A stretch of 11,883 nt of DNA. Origin: Candidatus Schekmanbacteria bacterium (GTDB lineage: Bacteria > CSSED10-310 > JACPHN01). Location: the NCBI GenBank assembly GCA_016188575.1, contig JACPHN010000253.1:1-11883 (forward strand), written 5' to 3'. Below, in pieces: positions 5,866 through 11,883 of the stretch (position 1 is its first letter; every line of letters starts with the position of its first letter). Below the pieces are notes generated by a model. The model had not been told where the DNA came from. It did no database searches and saw only the letters and a list, made by a program, of their open reading frames with translations. A program made the translations under genes and the position numbers.

Positions 5866-7255
5866 AGACAGAAAGCGCGCATGCCAGACCTGCGCCAGCC
5901 GGCCCGGCCATGGTCGGTACATGATTCTCCCCCCGATAGGCTGCCCAGATGTTAATTTGCCCGTAGCCGGTGCGGAAGTCATAGCCGATACCGGTCGAGG
6001 TGATGTCCGCGGCGCTGTAGCTGAGGATGTCCTGGAGATCGCTCGGGCGCGCTAGCTGATAATGCTCCTGCAGGAGCGCCGCCGCGCCCGCAACCACCGC
6101 CGCGCTCGCCCAGGAGCCGCACTGATGGCCTGGAGCGGTGTAGGTCGATTGGCAGTCGGTCGCCGACACGTGCGGCGTGATTCGTTCGATCGGGTCCGAC
6201 ATCAAGACGCGGGCGGGACCCTCCGCGCTGGTCTCCCGCACACCAAATAACTGCCCACGCCCCGCCGGATGAGGTGTGGTCACCGTGCGATCGAGCGCCG
6301 CGACGGCGAGCACGCCCGGAATCGCGGCGATACCGCCGATCGTATTCGCCGTGCGCCCCGCACTGATGAGCGTTGGGTAACCGTTCTCAGCGTCGTCGCT
6401 AACTTCACACGGCGCCAAGACGAGCCCGAAGTCGCGCACCTCCGCCGCAGGGTCTTTCCATACGGAGAAATGGTATGTTCCGGCGGGAGCGCTCGATACA
6501 CCGGCCCAAGTACGTGGACCGCCATTGCAACAATCATTGGCGGACAGGACATTCATATCCTTGTCAAGTAAATACAAACCGTAGTTTTGGTAATCATAAG
6601 ATTCATAGTTGTCAGTCCAGTTGATTGACGCTCCGACATCACATGTTTCCGTTGTCTCTACCGTCCACACCGTGTTTCCACTACCGAAGTCGTGAAGGTC
6701 GTTTCCAGCATTTTTGAAAGTCCCTAAATAGTATGAAAGACGATGACCTCCTGCTGATGTGATGACCAAACTTCCTTGAGAGATGATTTGACTAATGGTA
6801 TTTGCATATTCTGTATCATCATCGAGCCAAACATTTTGTTCAAAATTGTCCGTAAATACTGCAATTTTAGCGTTTCCGTCCCAACTACCAGGGAGCATGG
6901 AGTCTACATCTTTCACATTTATCATATCGTAAATCTGTATAGCAGCTCCCGGAGCAATGTCGTGAATGATCTCGATGACCCGAGTCCCGATATTTCCCTG
7001 CAGAACTGGGGCGCCGTACATGAATGTAACTTCAGGCAAATCTCCTGATGCCTGCGCCGCCTCGTAGTTGTAATAGAGGTTTGCAAACACCGCCACCGTG
7101 ACCCCGCTCCCCGTCAACCCCGTCTGGGCGCGGAAGTCGGCGAAGCCGAGCTCGCTATCGGCCTCGGCGGTCACCTGCCCGACGGCGAACGCGGCCGACC
7201 CCGCCCCCAGAAACGCGACCACCATTATCCCCACGATCACCGCCGCGCGTGCCAT
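5825..7255 (-). CDS. exported subtilisin-fold (S8) pseudopeptidase with C-terminal membrane anchor
   Basis: This is a 476-residue protein from ATG 7255. A signal segment (residues 6-24) ends SAAFA. S8 landmarks follow in order: GSGVTVAVFANLYYN (49-63), GNIGTRVIEIIHDIAPGA (87-104), LVITSAGGHR (163-172), a PPC-like insert with a YGLYLLD strand (about 195-285), QCGSWASAAVVAGAAALL (378-395) and the late GYGQINIWAAY (430-440). At the expected catalytic positions the Asp, His, oxyanion Asn and Ser are replaced by Ala/Asn, Ile, Gly and Trp, so proteolysis is unlikely; a binding or sensing role is inferred. The tail has VPTM (446-449), a short hydrophobic helix and WRRAR, resembling IPTL-CTERM-type sorting signals. 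Its start overlaps the kinase gene by 19 bp. Upstream ATGs at 7339 and 7273 are less likely, since the signal peptide follows directly from 7255. Confidence 0.82.
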   Translation of the reverse strand: MARAAVIVGIMVVAFLGAGSAAFAVGQVTAEADSELGFADFRAQTGLTGSGVTVAVFANLYYNYEAAQASGDLPEVTFMYGAPVLQGNIGTRVIEIIHDIAPGAAIQIYDMINVKDVDSMLPGSWDGNAKIAVFTDNFEQNVWLDDDTEYANTISQIISQGSLVITSAGGHRLSYYLGTFKNAGNDLHDFGSGNTVWTVETTETCDVGASINWTDNYESYDYQNYGLYLLDKDMNVLSANDCCNGGPRTWAGVSSAPAGTYHFSVWKDPAAEVRDFGLVLAPCEVSDDAENGYPTLISAGRTANTIGGIAAIPGVLAVAALDRTVTTPHPAGRGQLFGVRETSAEGPARVLMSDPIERITPHVSATDCQSTYTAPGHQCGSWASAAVVAGAAALLQEHYQLARPSDLQDILSYSAADITSTGIGYDFRTGYGQINIWAAYRGENHVPTMAGPAGAGLACALSVFIYWRRARPLPYP

Positions 7256-10179
7256 TCCAGCTCCCTCCGCCATTTTTTCTCCCAACTTTCCGCGAGCTCG
7301 AGCGGCAACCCGATCGCGCATTCGCCCACGAGCTTCCAAAACCTCTTTTCCAAATGTTTATGGTTATAACGGCCAATTAATAAGCATATCGTGTCGAGCT
7401 CAATGGGCGTCAAGTCCATATCGACGAGTCGTTTTAGACATTCCAATAAGGCGCTTTCATCGTCGTCAATGGCGGCGATCAAGGCAACCGCTTCAACTTT
7501 CCTCCGTGTCGTAATATGTGTATTCATTTGCGCCATGATGTAACGGGCTAATCTCTTATCCTCTTGCATTACGGCACAGCGCAATAGAAGCATTGACGTC
7601 GTAAGAGCCTCTTCGCTATTCGGATTGGTGGCAAGGGACATGGCATGGTCGAGCACCGCGCGCGCGCCATCCAGCTCGCGTCTGGCCAAATAGTCGCGGG
7701 CGCGCGTGCAGGCGAGAAAGATCTGGTCCAAAAGGTCGTCCCCGTCAAGCTCGGGAAGGCTCGCAACCTCGAGACCTGGCCCGAGATCGATGTAAAGATC
7801 ACATCTTGTCAATGCTATCGTGCTACTGACGACTGCGCTCACCTGGGCGATCAATTGTTCTGCCTGCTTGATCGTGCTGTACGCCGTCCCCATCATCCCG
7901 GCGAGTCGCGCAAGCTCGGCCTGCTGATTGGTGAGCGACACATACTGGCTCAGGTCCATTGCATGTTCCCGTGCCCGCGCCGCGTGCCGATAGGCCCGCC
8001 GCATCAGCCCGAGCTCGCCGGCGGAGACGAGCACTCGCGTCGCCAGCGGCAGGTAGAAGCGGTGCTCCCTGTTTGGCCAGCTCGCCAACGCATCCTCCCC
8101 TGCCGCCAGCGCCCCGGCGAAGTCCCCTTCCAGACGTTTTTGCTGCACCCGGGTGGTGATCGCATACAGTCGCAAGGCCGCCCGCGGCCGGTCCTCGCAA
8201 CGCCGCAGGGAGTCCTCCACGTATCCGTCCACTTGCCGTATCCTGTCGACTGCGCTCCCCGGGGTGCTATTGATCAGCACCGCGAGCAGGTTACAGCGCG
8301 TGGATTCCTCCAGCCCCTCCCACCGCACTTCCTGCAGCCGATCGAGCAACGCCTCGCCTCTCGGCAGGGCGTTGCCTCCCAGACCCAGCGTGGCGACCGC
8401 GTGGCAAGCGAGCGCATAGGCGTCCCCGCGGTCTCCGGTGGCTTCCGCGAGCGCGAGCGCCTGTTCCGCCGCGGCGCACCGCTCCTCGATCGGGAAGAGC
8501 CGCGTCGCGCCCCAGGCCGCCAGCGCTCTGGCCTGGAGCAACGGATCGCCCATCTCCGCCGCCAGCGCTACCGCCTCGTCGGCGACCACCCGCAGCCGCG
8601 CCACATCGATCTCGACGTCCGGGAGCCCGCGCCGTGCCGCCACCTCGAACGCCCGCAGCCGCACCCAGACACGCGCCCCACAGACGCTTGCCCCGCCAAG
8701 CTCCTGGAGCACCTCCAAGATCTCGATCACGTCGCGATGGGCGTCCTCGAGCACCAGCTCTTCCACCAGTGCGATCCCGTAGCGCGCCGTTTCCGCGGCG
8801 TCGCCCGCCGCGCGCAGCAGGCGAAACGCCCGCAGGCGGTCCTGCTCGCGCACGATCCGCGCCAGGCGCTCGACCTGGAGGTCCGCGGGCACCGGCGCCT
8901 GCACGCAGACGCTCGCTTTCCGGATCCGTTCCCCGTCGCGGAGGATCAGCAGCGTCCCCTGCTCGCCGCTGTCTAGCCCGGTGAGCGCCTGGTCGACCGC
9001 GGCCTGCTCCCACCCGAGCACCTCGGCGATTTCTTCGGCGCGCAACCAGACGCCGGCGACCGCGAGGGCGCCGAGCACGCGGCGCGGCTCATCCGCGAGC
9101 CCCGCCATCACCCGCGCTACCTCCGCCCGCATTCCGGCGAACGCCTTCCCGGCCGCGATTTCTTCGATCCGCCGCGTGGCGATCACCCAGGACAGGGTGG
9201 CGTGGGCAATCGCCGCACCGCTCTCCACGAGCCCGCGGATCAGCGCCACAACCAGCTTGGGCAGGCCACCGGTGGCCTCCCAAATCGCCGTGGCGGCCTC
9301 GTCGGCGTGGGCCAGCACCCGAAACAGGCGCTCGAGCAGCTCCCGGATCGCGGCGACATCAAGCGGTGCCAGGGCATGGCGCTCCGTGACCTGTTCCGAC
9401 GGCGCCGCTCCGACCAGGTGGACAGCGCCCGCCGCGGTGGCCGGCAACCCGTCGAGCCGCTCGGCAACCGCCATCCGCGCCGCTTCCTCCCCGTGATGGA
9501 TCGCGAGCCACGCTCTAATCTCTGCAAGGAACCGCATGCGGCCAATGCCGCCCGGGCCGTCCACCAGGACCACGCGCGGCCGCCCGTCCGCGGATGCGGC
9601 GCGGCCGAGCTCAACGAGATGCGCGCAACAGGCGTCCCGCGCCAGCGAGCGCTCGACGTAGGGCGGCCGGGCCAGGCGCAGCAGGATCTCCTCGCCGTCG
9701 GGATAGCGCGCCTCGGGATTCCAGTCGGCGCAGACCTCGGCCATCGACTTCGGGCGCGCGCCCGGATCGCGGTTGAGCATCTGGCGCACGAGCGCCCGCA
9801 GGTGCCCGGGGATCGCCATCGGCATCACTGCTGGCGCCTCCGCAAGGCGGCGGTCCAGGTCGGCGTCCGTCGTCACTGGGAATGGCGTCTCGCCGCTCAG
9901 CAACTCGTACGCGAGCCACCCGAACGAATAGATGTCCGCGCGCGGATCGACGACGGCGGGCCGCGACGGATCGCGCAGCGCCGGCGGCGATGGCCAGCCC
10001 GAAGTCCGCGACTTTCGCCACCGCTTGGCCGTCTCGCTCCGCGATGAGGATGTTACCCGGCTTGATGTCCAGGTGGGCGATCCCGAGCGCATCGTGGGCG
10101 TAGGCGAGACCTTTGGCGATCTGCCAGAGCAGCGCGAGCGCCTGGTCACGATCGAGAGCGCCGCGACCCTGCCGTGCAA
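7237..10179 (-). CDS. kinase 2 C-lobe + degenerate ATPase 2 + TPR-like helical region (3' part of the split kinase gene)
   Basis: The open frame runs from 10179 to TGA at 7237, but its first ~63 residues are out-of-frame translation of the kinase 2 N-lobe. Genuine homology begins near 9990 with PPALRDPSRPAVVDPRADIYSFGWLAYEL, the kinase C-lobe after the activation segment. Next comes an AAA/STAND-like domain with GPGGIGRMRF (208-217), a P-loop whose Lys and Ser/Thr are replaced, so ATP hydrolysis is doubtful. EATGGLPKLVVALI and a winged-helix-like part follow. From about residue 430 to the end there are repeated Ala/Leu/Glu-rich helix pairs typical of TPR or MalT-like C-termini. This appears to be one gene with the frame at 9611-11883, separated by a frameshift. 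The last ~100 codons are much more AT-rich than the rest. It ends WHARR, overlapping the next gene by 19 bp. Confidence 0.8.
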   Translation of the reverse strand: MHGRVAALSIVTRRSRCSGRSPKVSPTPTMRSGSPTWTSSRVTSSSRSETAKRWRKSRTSGWPSPPALRDPSRPAVVDPRADIYSFGWLAYELLSGETPFPVTTDADLDRRLAEAPAVMPMAIPGHLRALVRQMLNRDPGARPKSMAEVCADWNPEARYPDGEEILLRLARPPYVERSLARDACCAHLVELGRAASADGRPRVVLVDGPGGIGRMRFLAEIRAWLAIHHGEEAARMAVAERLDGLPATAAGAVHLVGAAPSEQVTERHALAPLDVAAIRELLERLFRVLAHADEAATAIWEATGGLPKLVVALIRGLVESGAAIAHATLSWVIATRRIEEIAAGKAFAGMRAEVARVMAGLADEPRRVLGALAVAGVWLRAEEIAEVLGWEQAAVDQALTGLDSGEQGTLLILRDGERIRKASVCVQAPVPADLQVERLARIVREQDRLRAFRLLRAAGDAAETARYGIALVEELVLEDAHRDVIEILEVLQELGGASVCGARVWVRLRAFEVAARRGLPDVEIDVARLRVVADEAVALAAEMGDPLLQARALAAWGATRLFPIEERCAAAEQALALAEATGDRGDAYALACHAVATLGLGGNALPRGEALLDRLQEVRWEGLEESTRCNLLAVLINSTPGSAVDRIRQVDGYVEDSLRRCEDRPRAALRLYAITTRVQQKRLEGDFAGALAAGEDALASWPNREHRFYLPLATRVLVSAGELGLMRRAYRHAARAREHAMDLSQYVSLTNQQAELARLAGMMGTAYSTIKQAEQLIAQVSAVVSSTIALTRCDLYIDLGPGLEVASLPELDGDDLLDQIFLACTRARDYLARRELDGARAVLDHAMSLATNPNSEEALTTSMLLLRCAVMQEDKRLARYIMAQMNTHITTRRKVEAVALIAAIDDDESALLECLKRLVDMDLTPIELDTICLLIGRYNHKHLEKRFWKLVGECAIGLPLELAESWEKKWRRELEWHARR
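7263..7268 (-). promoter_or_regulatory. ribosome binding site of the pseudo-subtilase gene
   Basis: GGAGGG lies 7 bases before ATG 7255, inside the last codons of the kinase gene. It decides the start and allows translational coupling to the upstream kinase frame. Confidence 0.7.
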
Positions 10180-11883
10180 TGCGGTCCCGCAAGCTATCCG
10201 GCAAATATTCCATCACCAGCCCGACGGCGCCGAGCTCCTGGTCGTGGACGACATCGAGCATGGGCGCGATGTGCGGGTGCACGAGCGCCGCGAGCGTCCG
10301 CATCTCCTCGCGGAACCGACCCGCCGCCCGCTCATCCGCCATGCGCGTCACCTTCACGGCGACTTCGGAATGATGAGTTGCGAATGATGAGTGAGGAATG
10401 GGAGACGGCGCCTGCAGCGTTGCCGGCAGATCTCCGCCCTCTGCTCTCGGCATTCCGCATTCCGCATTCATCACTCCGCATTCATCATTCATCATTCCCC
10501 GAAACACCATCCCCATGCCGCCCTGGCCAATGAAGGACAGCAGTCTACAGGAACCGATGTGGCCGCGGGCGAGAAGCTCGTCGGGGGAGAGGGAGCTTCG
10601 AGTTTCGGGTTGCGGGTTTCGGGTTTTGGGTTGCGCGTTCCGCTCGGGGTCTTCCTGCGTTCGCGCGGAGAGGTGAAAAGGGGGGCCAACAGGCGGTGTG
10701 CTCAGGGTCTCCAGGGTCACCTCGGAACCGGAAGCCGGGAGATCGGCGCACGGAGCCGACGACGGGCCGCCCGAGACTTCGAGCGCGAAACGCGAAACCT
10801 CAAACTGGGAACCGACCTCCCACGTCCCATCGTAACCCCGCCGCAGCCGGCCCGCCGCGACCTGTTCCCCGAGCCAGTCGATCAGCGTCCCCGGCAAGCG
10901 CGGTGCCGCCGACAGGAGCTCCGCCGCACCCGCCGCGAGCGGCCCGCCGAGCACGGCGCGGCTCAGCTCCGCCGCCAGCCCCGCTGCCAGCGCTTCGAGC
11001 CGTCGCACCGGCGCGCCCAGACCCACCAGCGCGTCTTCCGTGTCCGCGGTCACCAGTGCCACGCCCGCGAACCGCGCCAACAGCGCCGCGACGAAGGCGC
11101 GGGTGGCGTCCGACGCCGCGTCGAGCCGCTCGAGAATCAGCGCCGACGCGCTCTCCCAGGTCGGCGCCAACGCCCGCGCCACCGTCTCGGCCGCCCCGGT
11201 GTCGAGCGCCCCGATCCCTGCGGCCGCGAGCTCCGCGCCGGGATGTGTCCGCCGCACCCGCGCCACCAGCTCCTCGGCAACCGCGCCAGCCGCGATCTGG
11301 TCGAATCGCAGCCGCACCACCAGGAGTGACGCGCGCTCCCACGCCACGCGCGCCTCCGTTGCCAGGCGGTGCTTGCCGCTGCCCGCCGGGCCGACCAGGC
11401 CCAGGCGCGGCCCCGCGTTCCCCGGCCGACAAACAGCCCAGGCGGCCTTCGTGATCTCGGCCAGCTCATCCTCCCGCCCGACAAGCCGCGTCGCGGGCAA
11501 GTCCAGGTAGCTGATCGCCGCCGGCGCGAGCAAGCGATCCCGCTCCGCGCCCAGCTCCGCCCACGCCGCGAGCCGCGCGCCCAGCACCCCCGGAAACGGC
11601 CGCGCCTCCGGTGCCAGCGCGAAGCACTCGCGCAGCACCACTTCGAGCTCCGCGGGAAACGGCGCCACGATCTCGCTCGGCCAGCGCGCCGGCTGGGACT
11701 GCTCGGCGCGGCCGGAGGCGTCGAACGTGCGCACGGGAAACGCCGCCGCACCGCACCACAGCTCGTACAGGACGCAGCCGAGCGCGAAGATGTCGCTCCG
11801 CGGAACCACGTCGATCGCCCGGCGCGACTGCTCGACCGGCATCGCCCCCGGCGTCCCGAACATCTCGCTCTTGCCAGTCTGCC
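9611..11883 (-). CDS. tandem Ser/Thr kinase: kinase 1 C-lobe, ATPase 1, kinase 2 N-lobe (partial; frameshifted at its 3' end)
   Basis: The frame is open to the right edge; QTGKSE precedes the first internal ATG (11863), so the true start is outside. Numbering from 11863: FGTPGAMPVEQ (2-12) is the end of a kinase 1 activation segment and SDIFALGCVLYEL (23-35) its C-lobe. LVGREDEL (127-134) and GPAGSGKH (158-165) open ATPase 1. A repeat-filled linker leads to kinase 2: GQGGMGMVFRG glycine loop, EVAVK (Lys504), HLDIKPGN catalytic loop (Leu in place of Arg of HRD) and DFG (620-622). After DFGLAIA the frame is lost: translation continues as Arg/Ala-rich nonsense to a stop at 9611, while the kinase C-lobe continues in the frame ending at 7237. 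The role is cytoplasmic protein phosphorylation coupled to a signalling ATPase; the substrate is unknown. Confidence 0.82.
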   Translation of the reverse strand, partial: QTGKSEMFGTPGAMPVEQSRRAIDVVPRSDIFALGCVLYELWCGAAAFPVRTFDASGRAEQSQPARWPSEIVAPFPAELEVVLRECFALAPEARPFPGVLGARLAAWAELGAERDRLLAPAAISYLDLPATRLVGREDELAEITKAAWAVCRPGNAGPRLGLVGPAGSGKHRLATEARVAWERASLLVVRLRFDQIAAGAVAEELVARVRRTHPGAELAAAGIGALDTGAAETVARALAPTWESASALILERLDAASDATRAFVAALLARFAGVALVTADTEDALVGLGAPVRRLEALAAGLAAELSRAVLGGPLAAGAAELLSAAPRLPGTLIDWLGEQVAAGRLRRGYDGTWEVGSQFEVSRFALEVSGGPSSAPCADLPASGSEVTLETLSTPPVGPPFHLSARTQEDPERNAQPKTRNPQPETRSSLSPDELLARGHIGSCRLLSFIGQGGMGMVFRGMMNDECGVMNAECGMPRAEGGDLPATLQAPSPIPHSSFATHHSEVAVKVTRMADERAAGRFREEMRTLAALVHPHIAPMLDVVHDQELGAVGLVMEYLPDSLRDRIARQGRGALDRDQALALLWQIAKGLAYAHDALGIAHLDIKPGNILIAERDGQAVAKVADFGLAIAAGAARSVAARRRRSARGHLFVRVARVRVAERRDAIPSDDGRRPGPPPCGGASSDADGDPRAPAGARAPDAQPRSGRAPEVDGRGLRRLESRGALSRRRGDPAAPGPAALRRALAGAGRLLRASR
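10367..10498. repeat. 132-bp hairpin-type repeat element inside kinase 2
   Basis: The ends are GGAATGATGA (10367-10376) and its exact complement TCATCATTCC (10489-10498). The arms consist of short ATTC/ATC-type repeats (CATTCCGCATTCATCA...) in inverted orientation around a unique core of about 50 bp. The element is 132 bp, exactly 44 codons and codon-aligned, and encodes MMNDECGVMNAECG... to ...SFATHHS between the glycine loop and VAVK of kinase 2. Similar low-complexity translations are, to my knowledge, scattered in large bacterial genomes; this is recollection, not a search. No transposase gene is present. Confidence 0.75.
10597..10815. repeat. second repeat element with GGGTTTCGGG-type arms in the kinase linker
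   Basis: The left arm (10597-10641) repeats GGGTTTCGGGTT-like units. The right arm (about 10771-10815) holds GCGAAACGCGAAACCTCAAAC, of opposite polarity. The arms are imperfectly complementary and enclose a ~130-bp core. In the kinase frame they encode KTRNPQPETR and QFEVSRFALEVSG. The element fills the linker between ATPase 1 and kinase 2 and keeps the frame open. Exact ends are uncertain. Confidence 0.5.

Noticed and set aside
7645-8976. 443-codon plus-strand open frame
   Set aside because: It is antisense to the TPR/ATPase region, with shadow composition and no family features.
9991-10179. First ~63 residues of the frame starting at 10179
   Set aside because: They are Ser/Arg-rich out-of-frame translation of the kinase 2 N-lobe; the kinase motifs are in the other frame.

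Overview
The window is GC-rich bacterial DNA with the look of an accessory region. Multi-domain Ser/Thr kinases fused to P-loop ATPase and helical-repeat domains, a Gram-negative style export signal and a sigma70-like promoter fit a proteobacterium in the broad sense, such as a myxobacterium-like or gammaproteobacterial lineage. No rRNA, tRNA or housekeeping gene is present to place it more firmly. Most real genes lie on the minus strand. Long plus-strand reading frames opposite them are GC-driven shadows.

Left part (1-4385): a MotA/TolQ/ExbB-type membrane protein with a long cytoplasmic tail, ZorA-like, runs off the left edge. Its 5' end, together with promoter and upstream direct repeats, is present three times in the same orientation: the main gene (A, homologous part 1125-1573), a 190-bp stub (B, 1829-2018) and a 449-bp truncated copy (C, 3936-4384), all aligning without gaps. 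A 42-bp tandem repeat sits between A and B. Between B and C lies an archaeal-type ATPase with a DUF234-like nuclease-fold tail, headed by a perfect 24-bp palindrome. A nested inverted-repeat element (3692-3922) separates that palindrome from copy C.

Middle (4385-7255): about 500 bp without a recognisable gene, then a plus-strand gene for a secreted cysteine-containing protein whose signal peptide is broken by a one-base frameshift. It converges on, and overlaps by 41 bp, a minus-strand gene for an exported subtilisin-fold protein in which the Asp, His, Asn and Ser of the S8 active site all appear replaced (a pseudopeptidase). That protein ends in a VPTM-helix-basic tail.

Right part (7237-11883): a very large minus-strand kinase gene, open at the right edge, with the order kinase 1 - ATPase 1 - kinase 2 - ATPase 2 - TPR-like helices. 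Kinase 2 is split by a frameshift and apparent loss of part of the activation segment. It also carries a 132-bp hairpin-type repeat (exactly 44 codons) between its glycine loop and its VAVK lysine, and a second repeat element fills the linker before it. The last part of the kinase gene overlaps the start of the pseudo-subtilase by 19 bp, so the two were probably expressed together. AT-rich tracts in 5340-7620 contrast with the very GC-rich kinase DNA and suggest a mosaic origin.
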